NCBI GenBank assembly: GCA_027322565.1
Contig: DAHVRG010000276.1
Coordinates: forward strand, 1 to 5,195
Length of the DNA: 5,195 bases
Source: Georgenia sp.
Lineage (GTDB): Bacteria > Actinomycetota > Actinomycetes > Actinomycetales > Actinomycetaceae
Direction: 5' to 3'
This document shows, one piece after another, positions 1 through 5,195 of the stretch. Position 1 is the stretch's first letter; each line of letters begins with the position of its first letter. The notes under the pieces are model-generated. The model did no database searches, was not told the DNA's origin, and was given only the letters and a program-made list of their open reading frames with translations. Made by a program: the position numbers and the translations under genes.

Positions 1-1301
1 CCACGGCGTGCCCGCGAGCCGCTCCCGTTGGGCCGCCCGCGCGGCCCCGACCCGGGCCGCCACCGCGGCGCTGCTCTCCTCGCGGCTGCCGAGCGCGGCC
101 GCCGCCCGGGTGAGGGCCGGGACGTCGATCTGGAGGTCGACGCGGTCGAGGAGCGGTCCGGAGAGCCGGGCGAGGTACCGGCGTCGCTCGAGCGGGGTGC
201 AGGTGCACGCCAGCCCTTTCCCCGACGCCTTGCCGCAGGGGCACGGGTTGCGGCGAGGACGAGCTGGAACCGGGCCGGGTAGCGCGCCGAGCCGCGGGCC
301 CGGTGGACGACGACCTCGCCGTTCTCCAGCGGCTGGTGCAGCGAGTCCAGCACCCGGCGGGCGAACTCCGGGGCCTCGTCGAGGAGGAGCACCCCGCGGT
401 GCGCGCGGGAGGCGGCCCCGGGCCGCGGGACCCCCGCGCCCCCGCCGACGATCGCCTGGGCAGTGGCGGTGTGGTGCGGGTCCTCGAAGGGCGGACGGCG
501 CAGCAGCCCACCTCCCGGGTCGAAGGTGCCGGCTACCGAGTGGATGGCGGTGACCTCGAGCGCGTCTTCGTCCTCGAGGTCCGGGAGGAGCCCGGGGAGC
601 CGGGCGGCGAGCATCGTCTTCCCGGCGCCGGGCGGTCCGACCATGAGGAGGTGGTGCCCGCCCGCGGCCGTGACCTCGAGCGCGAAGCGGGCGTCCGTCT
701 GGCCGACGACGTCGGCGAGGTCGGGGACCGCGGGCCGCGGTGGTGTCCCGGTGGGGTCGGGTACCGCCTCGACGGAGGGCGGGGTGACGTCGGCGCCGTA
801 GGTGCGGGCGAGCTCGGCGAGGTGGCGCACGCCGCACACCCGGGCACCGGGCACGAGCCGCGCCTCGGCGAGGTTGGCGGCGGGGACGATGACGTCGGGC
901 CGGCCGGAGGCGACCGCGGCCGCCACGGCCGGGAGGACGCCGCGGACAGGGTGGACCCGGCCGTCGAGCCCGAGCTCGCCGAGGTGGACCACACCTGCCG
1001 CCCGCTCGGCGGAGGCCAGCCCGTCGGCCCCGAGGCAGGCGACCGCGACGGCGAGGTCGAACACCGACCCCGCCTTCGGCAGCGACGCCGGGGAGAGGTT
1101 GACGGTGCGGCGGCGCGTATCCCACCGCAGGGCGCTGGAGGTGACGGCGGCACGCACGCGTTCCCTGGCCTCGGACAGCGACGTGTCCGGGAGCCCGACG
1201 AGGGTGAAGGCCGGCAGCCCGCTCGTGGAGTGCGCTTCGACCTGGACGAGGTGCCCCTCGACGCCGACGATCGCGACGGACCAGGTTCGGGCCAGGCCCA
1301 C
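1..1301 (-). CDS. comM: ComM/YifB-family Mg-chelatase-like AAA+ ATPase, 3' truncated by window edge, with a 1-nt frameshift
   Basis: This family comprises AAA+ ATPases related to magnesium chelatase; ComM is a hexameric helicase that promotes branch migration during natural transformation. From the GTG at 1301 the protein begins MGLARTWSVAIVGVEGHLV, typical of the family, followed by the N-terminal ChlI-like domain (residues about 20-170). Walker A is GPPGAGKT at residues 222-229 and Walker B is VLLLDEAPEF at about 304-313. The frame is correct to FQLVLAA (about residue 351, near position 250). There the conserved AANPCPCG motif is split by one missing base. The next frame then reads NPCPCGKASG, a second Cys pair (ACTC), and LSGPLLDRVDLQIDVP on to the left edge. 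Neither frame shows a stop after the shift, so the unshifted frame would carry a nonsense tail. The start lies 1 nt after the yraN stop, implying translational coupling. The yraN-comM order is common in bacteria, often with dprA next. The family call is very sure; whether the gene is intact in the organism is open. Confidence 0.93.
   Translation of the reverse strand, partial: MGLARTWSVAIVGVEGHLVQVEAHSTSGLPAFTLVGLPDTSLSEARERVRAAVTSSALRWDTRRRTVNLSPASLPKAGSVFDLAVAVACLGADGLASAERAAGVVHLGELGLDGRVHPVRGVLPAVAAAVASGRPDVIVPAANLAEARLVPGARVCGVRHLAELARTYGADVTPPSVEAVPDPTGTPPRPAVPDLADVVGQTDARFALEVTAAGGHHLLMVGPPGAGKTMLAARLPGLLPDLEDEDALEVTAIHSVAGTFDPGGGLLRRPPFEDPHHTATAQAIVGGGAGVPRPGAASRAHRGVLLLDEAPEFARRVLDSLHQPLENGEVVVHRARGSARYPARFQLVLAATRAPAARRRGKGWRAPAPRSSDAGTSPGSPDRSSTASTSRSTSRPSPGRRPRSAAARRAAPRWRPGSGPRGRPNGSGSRARR
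244..254 (-). other. Apparent single-base deletion (frameshift) in comM
   Basis: Read on the minus strand, the bases GCC GCA ACC CGT occur where the family needs Ala-Ala-Asn-Pro-Cys-Pro-Cys-Gly, that is GCC GCN AAC CCG TGC. One base is missing between positions 249 and 250, probably the third base of the second Ala codon. Upstream residues match the family only in the first frame and downstream residues only in the second, with no gap or overlap of homology. No slippery heptamer for programmed -1 frameshifting is present. A sequencing error or a recent null mutation are the two likely explanations. Confidence 0.88.
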
Positions 1302-1302
1302 G

Positions 1303-1665
1303 TCAGCCCACCGCCCGCAGGTGCTGGACGAGCGCGGGGCGACCCCGGCGGCGGAGGACCGCGACGACGTCGATCCGCACCTCCTCCGCCCGCACCGGGT
1401 GCTCCGTCAACCAGCGCGCGGCGAGCCGGCGCAGCCGGGCGAGCTTGGCGGCGTGGACCGCCTCGGCGGGGTGGCCGAACCTCGTCCCGCTCCGCGTCTT
1501 GACCTCGACGAAGGCGATCGCGTCGAGCTCCGGGTCCCGGGCGACGACGTCGATCTCGCCCTCCCGGCACCGCCAGTTGCGGTCGAGGATCTCGTAGCCG
1601 TCCGCCTCGAGCATCGCCACGGCGATGCGTTCGCCGAGGGCGCCGAGCTCGTCCTTCGCGGCCAC
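1303..1665 (-). CDS. yraN: YraN-type UPF0102 family protein (putative PD-(D/E)XK nuclease fold)
   Basis: A 120-residue protein of the YraN/UPF0102 family, whose fold resembles Holliday-junction resolvases and restriction endonucleases; its cellular function is not settled. The family pattern is clear: LGALGERIAVAMLEADGYEI at residues 7-26, RNWRCREGEIDVVARD at 29-44 and FVEVKTR at 52-58. The likely metal-binding and catalytic set is E37/D39 in GEIDVVA plus E54 and K56 in EVK. Length is normal for the family. The GTG start at 1665 is chosen because a good Shine-Dalgarno sequence (GGAGGT) lies 8 nt upstream and the homology begins just after it. The gene ends in TGA directly before comM (1-nt gap). 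It is separated from the upstream DUF2469 gene by 118 nt. Confidence 0.93.
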   Translation of the reverse strand: MAAKDELGALGERIAVAMLEADGYEILDRNWRCREGEIDVVARDPELDAIAFVEVKTRSGTRFGHPAEAVHAAKLARLRRLAARWLTEHPVRAEEVRIDVVAVLRRRGRPALVQHLRAVG

Positions 1666-1673
1666 CGGGCACC

Positions 1674-1679
1674 ACCTCC
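1674..1679 (-). promoter_or_regulatory. Shine-Dalgarno site of yraN
   Basis: The minus strand reads GGAGGT here, 8 nt before the GTG at 1665. It is the best ribosome binding site in the window and fixes the yraN start. Confidence 0.75.
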
Positions 1680-1716
1680 GCGACCAGCGTCACGGAGGGG
1701 GCCGGTGCCGGCATGA

Positions 1717-1745
1717 GGCGCCCCACGGGGCCGGGGACGGGCGCC
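1717..1745 (-). repeat. GC-rich inverted repeat between the DUF2469 gene and yraN
   Basis: The arms GGCGCCC (1717-1723) and GGGCGCC (1739-1745) form a perfect 7-bp stem around a 15-nt GC-rich loop, within the 118-nt gap between DUF2469 and yraN. No U-run follows on the minus strand, so it is not a classical intrinsic terminator. In DNA this GC-rich a 7-bp repeat can occur by chance. It could slow transcription or protect an RNA end, but nothing proves a function. I see no small gene and no clear promoter in this gap. Confidence 0.35.
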
Positions 1746-1783
1746 GCGCGGGAGCGCGTCGTGGAGCAGCCTCCGCGGCGACC

Positions 1784-2089
1784 TCAGGAGGGCAGGCCGA
1801 GCTCCGCGCGGGGTAGCTCCTCGACGTTGACGTCCTTGAAGGTCACCACACGCACCGAGCGGACGAACCGCGCCGAGCGGTAGACGTCCCACACCCAGGC
1901 GTCGCCGAGGGTCAGCTCGAAGAACACCTCCCCGCCGGCGGTACGCACCTGCAGGTCCACCTCGTTGGCGAGGTAGAAGCGGCGCTCGGTCTCCACGACG
2001 TAGGAGAACAGCCCCACGACGTCGCGGTACTCGCGGTACAGCCCGAGCTCGAGCTCGGCCTCGTAGTTCTCCAGGTCCTCAGCGCTCAC
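1784..2089 (-). CDS. DUF2469 family protein (actinobacterial conserved hypothetical)
   Basis: A 101-residue protein recognised as DUF2469, a small conserved family known essentially from actinobacteria and usually found beside rnhB. Function is unknown. The family signature is visible throughout: SAEDLENYEAELELGLYREY at residues 2-21, then VVETERRFYLANEVDL, GDAWVWDVYR at 62-71 and the near-invariant VRVVTFKDVNVEEL at about 79-92. The sequence is acidic at the start, rich in aromatic residues, and has no signal peptide or membrane segment, so a soluble cytoplasmic protein is likely. The GTG at 2089 is chosen because homologues begin with (M)SAEDLE. Upstream ATGs near 2097-2100 run into a stop after a few codons in their own frame. 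The start lies 7 nt after the rnhB stop, which suggests coupled translation; no strong Shine-Dalgarno is seen. Confidence 0.93.
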   Translation of the reverse strand: MSAEDLENYEAELELGLYREYRDVVGLFSYVVETERRFYLANEVDLQVRTAGGEVFFELTLGDAWVWDVYRSARFVRSVRVVTFKDVNVEELPRAELGLPS

Positions 2090-2096
2090 GCGTCCA

Positions 2097-2915
2097 TCAT
2101 GCCCCTGGACCGGCCGGCAGCGCCGCACCAGCGGGGGCCGGGACGGGCATGGTCTGCACCACAGCGGACGCGTCGGCAGGCTCTGCGACACCGTCGGCCT
2201 CGAGCAGCGCGGGGGCCACGGCACCGTCCGCCAGCTCCTCGGCCGTCGGCAGCCGCCAGGAGCGCCGGTGCAGCTCGGTGGTGCCGTGTGTGCGCAGCGC
2301 ACCGAGGTGCTCGGGGGCGGAGTAGCCCTTGTTGGAGTCCCAGCCGTACTCGGGGTGCCACGCGGCCAGCTCGACCATGAGCGCGTCCCGCTCGCACTTG
2401 GCCAGCACACTCGCACCGGCGACGACGGCGCAGCGCAGGTCGCCCTTGACCTGGGTGCGCACCGGCGGCGGTGCGGGGAAGCCGCCCGCGTCGAGGTCGG
2501 CGAAGAGGTCCTCGGGTGGGGTGAGCCAGTCGTGGACGCCGTCGAGGATGACGATGTCGGGCACCAGCCCCTGGGCGGCGAGCGTGGCCAGGGCACGGTT
2601 CCCCGCGAGGCGCAGTGCCCCGATGATCCCGACGGAGTCGATCTCCGCGGGCTGGGCGTGCCCGACGGCGCTGCCGAGCGACCAGCGGCGCACCGGCTCG
2701 CACAGCGCCTCACGGGCGGCCGGGGTGAGCAGCTTGGAGTCGCGCAGTCCGCGGGGCAGGCGCCCCGTCGTCTCGTCGACGACGACGACGCCGACGCTCA
2801 CCGGACCCGCCAGCGCGCCGCGGCCGACCTCGTCCATGCCGGCGACGATCCGGTGCCCGGCGGCGAACAGCTCACGCTCGAGGTGACGCGTCGGGGGTCG
2901 GCTGGCGGGAGGCAC
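2097..2915 (-). CDS. rnhB: Ribonuclease HII
   Basis: RNase HII cuts the RNA strand of RNA-DNA hybrids and removes single ribonucleotides misincorporated in DNA. With the GTG at 2915 as start the protein has 272 residues. The catalytic quartet is complete: D28 and E29 in [14 protein letters not shown]125 in VILDGVHDW and D159 in VKGD. Other family marks are DSKLLTP at 59-65, [12 protein letters not shown] at about 167-178 and [13 protein letters not shown] at about 191-203. The last 45 or so residues, after the conserved core, form an Ala/Pro/Gly-rich tail of no recognisable domain. Start choice: an in-frame GTG at 2957 exists, but it sits 9 nt after the lepB stop without a ribosome binding site, and the extra 14 residues do not look conserved. 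The 2915 start gives [20 protein letters not shown], which resembles homologues. The gene lies 51 nt after lepB and 7 nt before DUF2469. Confidence 0.95.
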   Translation of the reverse strand: MPPASRPPTRHLERELFAAGHRIVAGMDEVGRGALAGPVSVGVVVVDETTGRLPRGLRDSKLLTPAAREALCEPVRRWSLGSAVGHAQPAEIDSVGIIGALRLAGNRALATLAAQGLVPDIVILDGVHDWLTPPEDLFADLDAGGFPAPPPVRTQVKGDLRCAVVAGASVLAKCERDALMVELAAWHPEYGWDSNKGYSAPEHLGALRTHGTTELHRRSWRLPTAEELADGAVAPALLEADGVAEPADASAVVQTMPVPAPAGAALPAGPGA

Positions 2916-2921
2916 GCGCCC

Positions 2922-2927
2922 ATCGTA
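2922..2927 (-). promoter_or_regulatory. Possible -10 element for a leaderless rnhB transcript
   Basis: The minus strand reads TACGAT, a fair match to the actinobacterial -10 pattern TAnnaT, ending 6 nt before the GTG at 2915. A transcript starting there would begin at or next to the start codon, and no Shine-Dalgarno precedes that GTG. No convincing -35 box is seen at the usual distance, so this is a weak suggestion. Confidence 0.3.
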
Positions 2928-2966
2928 AGCACCGCGGGCCACCCAGCGGCGACCCACGCCGGTGCG

Positions 2967-3731
2967 TCAGGGGTCGGGGACGGCCGCGAAGGTGTCGCCT
3001 GGGTTGCGCAGCACGGTCCAGTGGTCGACCGGCCAGAGGATGAGCATGGCCGTGCCCACGACGTTGCTCATCGGCACCGCACCGCCGCCCGAGGAGCCCT
3101 GGTGCGAGCGGGAGTCCTGGGAGTTGGATCGGTTGTCGCCCATGAGCCACAGGTGCCCCTCGGGCACCGTGACGGAGAACTCCCGGTCGCTCGGGGTCAC
3201 GCCGGGCTTGAGGTAGGGCTCCTCGATGCTCACCCCGTTGACGACCAGCCGGCCGTCGTCGTCGCAGCACTCGACGGTGTCGCCGCCCAGGCCGATCACC
3301 CGCTTGATGAGGTGCTCACCGGCGTTCTGCGGGAGCAGTCCGACGAACGTGAGGAACTCCTCCGCCCCCCGTTGGAAGGCGTTGCGGGTGTCGGGCACCG
3401 GGTCGAGCCAGCCCCCCGGGTCGACGAAGACGACGGCGTCGCCGCGGTTGACGTCGAGCGGCCCCGGCGCGAGCTTGCTCACCAGCACCCGGTCGCCAAC
3501 TGCGAGGGTGTCCTCCATCGACCCGGACGGGATGAAGAACGCCTGGACGAGGAAGGTCTTGATGATGACCGACAGCACCAGGGCGCTGACGACGACGATC
3601 GCCGTCTCGCGGAGCCACCCGCGCTTCGCCGGCCTCGCCGCGGCGGTGCCCTCCGCCTCCGCCCGCAGCCGGTCGCGGTCTCGACGTCCGTGGGACGGAG
3701 TGGACGGCGCGGATTCGTCGTCGGTGCTCAC
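2967..3731 (-). CDS. lepB: Signal peptidase I
   Basis: A 254-residue membrane-anchored Ser/Lys protease that removes signal peptides from exported proteins on the outer face of the cytoplasmic membrane. A charged, Ala-rich cytoplasmic N-terminus (residues 1-40) is followed by one membrane segment (about 43-63, AIVVVSALVLSVIIK onward). The conserved boxes are intact: SGSMEDTL at 69-76 with nucleophile S71, GDRVLVSK at 79-86, KRVIGLGGD at 143-151 with general base K143, and GDNRSNSQDSR at 198-208. A CC pair at 155-156 and a Gly/Ser-rich stretch (GSSGGG, about 212-217) lie in the outer domain. There is no clear second membrane segment at the C-terminus, which ends in VPDP. The start is GTG at 3731: an in-frame TGA lies 21 nt upstream, and no other ATG or GTG precedes the membrane segment. 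AGGAG is found about 12 nt upstream, rather far for a Shine-Dalgarno. The start is only about 20 nt behind the rplS terminator. Confidence 0.96.
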   Translation of the reverse strand: MSTDDESAPSTPSHGRRDRDRLRAEAEGTAAARPAKRGWLRETAIVVVSALVLSVIIKTFLVQAFFIPSGSMEDTLAVGDRVLVSKLAPGPLDVNRGDAVVFVDPGGWLDPVPDTRNAFQRGAEEFLTFVGLLPQNAGEHLIKRVIGLGGDTVECCDDDGRLVVNGVSIEEPYLKPGVTPSDREFSVTVPEGHLWLMGDNRSNSQDSRSHQGSSGGGAVPMSNVVGTAMLILWPVDHWTVLRNPGDTFAAVPDP

Positions 3732-3752
3732 GGCCGGCAGCAGCTCCTGTCA

Positions 3753-3792
3753 CAAAAGAACTTCTGCCCGGCTCGAGCGAGCCGGGCAGAAG
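3753..3792 (-). terminator. Rho-independent terminator of the trmD-rplS transcript
   Basis: A perfect inverted repeat has arms CTTCTGCCCGGCTCG (3761-3775) and CGAGCCGGGCAGAAG (3778-3792), with 2 nt between them; in practice the innermost pairs open to form the loop. On the minus strand the hairpin is followed at once by TTCTTTTG (3760-3753), a U-rich tail. On the plus strand no T-run follows, so it works one way. It lies 25 nt downstream of the rplS stop codon. Confidence 0.88.
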
Positions 3793-3794
3793 CG

Positions 3795-3821
3795 ATGGTA
3801 CGTGGTTCGGGGCGCGGTCAG
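3795..3821 (-). promoter_or_regulatory. Possible lepB promoter overlapping the rplS stop (weak)
   Basis: On the minus strand CTGACC (3821-3816, overlapping the rplS stop codon) and TACCAT (3800-3795) resemble -35 and -10 boxes with a 15-nt spacer. This is shorter than the usual 17 nt. If real, transcription would begin just before or inside the terminator hairpin, so the hairpin would lie in the lepB leader. Evidence is only the partial box match and the lack of room for a promoter after the terminator. Confidence 0.2.
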
Positions 3822-4159
3822 CGCTTCTCGCGGATGCGAGCCTTCTTCCCCTGGAGGCCGCGCATGTAGTAGATCTTCGCGCGCCGCACGTCGCCGCGCT
3901 GGACGACCTCGATCTTGTCGATCGTCGGGGAGTGCACCGGGAACGTGCGCTCGACGCCGACGCCGAAGCTCACCTTGCGGATGATGAACGTCTCGCGCAC
4001 ACCGGCGCCGGAACGCGCCACGACGTAGCCCTGGAACACCTGGACACGGCTGCGGTTCCCCTCGACGACCTTGACGTGCACCCTGAGGGTGTCACCGGCC
4101 CGGAAGTCGGGGATGTCGTCGCGCAGGGACGCTGCGTCGACGTGGTCGAGGGTCTGCAT
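3818..4159 (-). CDS. rplS: 50S ribosomal protein L19 (bL19)
   Basis: Ribosomal protein bL19 sits at the interface between the 30S and 50S subunits. The 113-residue product has the usual actinobacterial length and carries the family pattern throughout: [20 protein letters not shown] at residues 11-30, [20 protein letters not shown] at about 55-74, [20 protein letters not shown] next, and the basic end [12 protein letters not shown]. The ATG at 4159 is chosen because homologues start here and GGGAAGG lies 7 nt upstream. The frame stays open upstream to 4312, but those 51 extra residues are not conserved. The gene follows trmD by 159 nt, as in the widespread rpsP-rimM-trmD-rplS order, and is closed by a strong terminator. 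It is the only gene in the window with a clear ATG start. Confidence 0.97.
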   Translation of the reverse strand: MQTLDHVDAASLRDDIPDFRAGDTLRVHVKVVEGNRSRVQVFQGYVVARSGAGVRETFIIRKVSFGVGVERTFPVHSPTIDKIEVVQRGDVRRAKIYYMRGLQGKKARIREKR

Positions 4160-4166
4160 GGTTCGG

Positions 4167-4173
4167 CCTTCCC
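4167..4173 (-). promoter_or_regulatory. Shine-Dalgarno site of rplS
   Basis: The minus strand reads GGGAAGG, 7 nt before the ATG at 4159. It supports the short 113-residue rplS product rather than the longer open frame that begins at 4312. Confidence 0.6.
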
Positions 4174-4302
4174 GCTGGTGCCACAGGTCACCGGCGCTTG
4201 CTCGTGGCAGCATCGGCTGCCGCGTCGTCGAATGGAGGTCGCGCACCCTCCTGCGTCGGTCCCCCGTGGCAGACCGTGCGCGTGCGGGCGCATGACCGGT
4301 AC

Positions 4303-4332
4303 ATCTTGCCACACCGTGTCAGGGCGCGGAAA
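4303..4332 (-). promoter_or_regulatory. Possible promoter for rplS at the end of trmD (weak)
   Basis: The 159-nt gap before rplS is unusually long for this cluster. At its upstream end the minus strand has CAAGAT (4308-4303), which could be a -10 box, with TTTCCG (4332-4327) 18 nt further upstream as a poor -35 match. A start there would give rplS a leader of roughly 140 nt. The match is weak; the long gap is the main reason to suspect separate control. Confidence 0.22.
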
Positions 4333-4340
4333 TCGGTGTG
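4310..4340 (-). repeat. Inverted repeat spanning the trmD-GNAT stop codon
   Basis: The arms CACACCG (4310-4316) and CGGTGTG (4334-4340) pair perfectly over 7 bp around a 17-nt loop that contains the TGA stop (4321-4319). No U-run follows directly. It overlaps the possible rplS promoter. It may be an operator-like site, a weak RNA hairpin at the end of the gene, or chance. Confidence 0.3.
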
Positions 4341-5195
4341 CTCATCACCACGTCGTCGTTCGGCACGCCGCCGACGACGAAGGTCCGCCGCCCCACGACG
4401 GCGAACCCGGTCCGTTCGTAGAAGCGGCGGGCGCGCCGGTTGGCCGTGTTCGTGCCCAGCCACATCGACCTCGCCCCGCGGTCCCCCGCCGCGGCGATCG
4501 CCGCCTCGAGCAGCCGCCCGGCGAGACCGCCGCCGTGGACGTCCGGCCGGACGTAGCACTTGCTCAGCTCCGCCACGCCGCGGCCGTCCTCCTCACCGGG
4601 CGGCGGGGAGTCGAGGACGGTCATCGTGTAGCCGAGCAGCTCACCGCTCCCCTCGTCCACGGCGACGTGGAGGATGCGCCGCGGGTCGGCGAGGTAGCGG
4701 GCGAAGCTCGCCTCGTCCAGCTGGGTGGAGACGAACTCGGCCACGGCCGCGGCCGGCAGCGACGGCGGGCAGGCCAGCGGGAAGGTGGCGGCGGCGAGCT
4801 CGGCCAGCGCGGCGGCGTCGTCGTCCCGCGCGGGACGGACGTGCGCCCGTCGGGGGCCGCGCTCCCCCACGTACCAGCCGAGCCGCGCGAGCACGGCGCG
4901 GTCCGCCCGGTCGAGGTCCTGCGGGGCGAGCCGGGCGAGCAGGTCGGGCCGGCGCTCGGCGGTGCGTTCCAGCGCCCGGTCCCGCCGCCACCGGGCGACG
5001 TTCGCGTGGTGCCCGGAGGTGAGGACCTCCGGCACGGCGAGGCCGCGCCACTCCGCGGGCTTGGTGAAGACCGGGTACTCGAGCAGCCCGGCGGCCCCGT
5101 GGGACTCCTCGACGAGCGACTCCGGGTTGCCCACGACGCCCGGGAGGAGGCGGGCGACCGCCTCGATGACGACGAGCGCCGCGACCTCCCCGCCG
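4319..5195 (-). CDS. trmD: tRNA (guanine(37)-N1)-methyltransferase TrmD fused to a C-terminal GNAT acetyltransferase domain, 5' end beyond the window
   Basis: TrmD uses S-adenosylmethionine to make m1G37 next to the anticodon, preventing +1 frameshifts. The 291 visible residues open with [20 protein letters not shown] and [10 protein letters not shown], the end of the SpoU-TrmD (SPOUT) domain; the GGE belongs to the conserved DYVLSGGE motif. The TrmD C-terminal domain follows: [25 protein letters not shown] and [18 protein letters not shown] (visible residues about 37-86), then the tail [11 protein letters not shown]. With no stop or frame change the protein continues from about residue 117 (position 4846) into a complete GNAT domain. 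This includes [20 protein letters not shown], then LLGYTMTV, the acetyl-CoA loop [19 protein letters not shown] (His where Gln/Arg is usual), [13 protein letters not shown] and DDVVMSTPI. The domain resembles PaiA-like GNATs; its substrate is unknown. An internal GTG at 5134 lies inside the TrmD fold and is not the start. TrmD identity is very sure; the fusion is directly read from the frame. Confidence 0.95.
   Translation of the reverse strand, partial: GGEVAALVVIEAVARLLPGVVGNPESLVEESHGAAGLLEYPVFTKPAEWRGLAVPEVLTSGHHANVARWRRDRALERTAERRPDLLARLAPQDLDRADRAVLARLGWYVGERGPRRAHVRPARDDDAAALAELAAATFPLACPPSLPAAAVAEFVSTQLDEASFARYLADPRRILHVAVDEGSGELLGYTMTVLDSPPPGEEDGRGVAELSKCYVRPDVHGGGLAGRLLEAAIAAAGDRGARSMWLGTNTANRRARRFYERTGFAVVGRRTFVVGGVPNDDVVMSTPISAP

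Noticed and set aside
244..260. Programmed -1 ribosomal frameshift in comM
   Set aside because: No X-XXY-YYZ slippery heptamer is present and comM is not known to use frameshifting; a deletion or sequence error is simpler.
303..1502. A 399-codon open frame on the plus strand
   Set aside because: It mirrors comM and yraN coding sequence; its Gly/Arg/Glu-rich product shows no family pattern.
533..1726. A 397-codon open frame on the minus strand
   Set aside because: It overlaps yraN and comM in another frame and gives an Arg/Pro/Ser-rich product without homology, whereas the true frames match known families residue by residue.
2916..2957. Upstream GTG start for rnhB at 2957
   Set aside because: No ribosome binding site, only 9 nt after the lepB stop, and the added residues do not look conserved. 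It cannot be fully excluded.
2268..3869. A 533-codon open frame on the plus strand
   Set aside because: It lies opposite rnhB and lepB, both with complete catalytic motifs. Its translation is compositionally odd and has no recognisable domain; long antisense frames are usual in DNA this GC-rich.
3818..4312. Longer rplS product of 164 residues
   Set aside because: The extra 51 residues are Arg-rich and not part of bL19; a ribosome binding site and the family start support 4159.
4198..5022. A 274-codon plus-strand open frame opposite trmD-GNAT
   Set aside because: Almost only Arg, Ala, Gly, Pro and Ser; a shadow of the real gene.
4319..5134. A separate 271-residue gene starting at the GTG at 5134
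   Set aside because: The codons upstream of that GTG continue the TrmD fold in the same frame to the window edge, so the GTG is an internal valine.
1..5195. CRISPR array, tRNA or rRNA gene, insertion sequence, prophage or toxin-antitoxin pair
   Set aside because: No spaced direct repeats, tRNA cloverleaf, transposase motif or phage gene was found; the region is a conserved housekeeping block.

Overview
This is a very GC-rich window (above 70% by eye). All recognisable genes lie on the minus strand, so transcription runs from high to low coordinates. The gene content and order match the conserved ribosomal and housekeeping block of actinobacteria (class Actinomycetes). In transcription order it reads: trmD (5' end beyond the right edge), rplS, lepB, rnhB, a DUF2469 gene, a yraN-type UPF0102 gene, and comM/yifB (3' end beyond the left edge). 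The DUF2469 gene between rnhB and yraN, the base composition and the frequent GTG starts all point to an actinobacterium. A Micrococcales-like lineage is possible but cannot be fixed from this sequence alone.

Right part (about 3750-5195): the visible end of TrmD, the tRNA m1G37 methyltransferase, runs in frame and without a stop into a complete GNAT acetyltransferase domain, giving an apparent TrmD-GNAT fusion. After a 159-nt intergenic region comes rplS (ribosomal protein bL19). A strong intrinsic terminator follows: a perfect 15-bp inverted repeat with a U-rich tail. It ends only about 20 nt before lepB.

Middle and left part (1-3731): lepB (signal peptidase I), rnhB (RNase HII), DUF2469, yraN and comM are closely spaced. 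The gaps are 51 nt or less, apart from 118 nt between DUF2469 and yraN. They probably form one or two operons. All five appear to start with GTG. The comM reading frame is broken by an apparent loss of one base near position 249/250, inside the conserved AANPCPCG motif. The protein resumes cleanly in the next frame, so this is either a very recent mutation or a sequencing/assembly error.

No tRNA or rRNA gene, CRISPR array, insertion sequence or phage gene is visible. The long open frames on the plus strand are shadows of GC-rich coding sequence. I see no sign of a wholly new system. The points most worth a second look are the TrmD-GNAT fusion, the comM frameshift, and how lepB is expressed directly behind a strong terminator.
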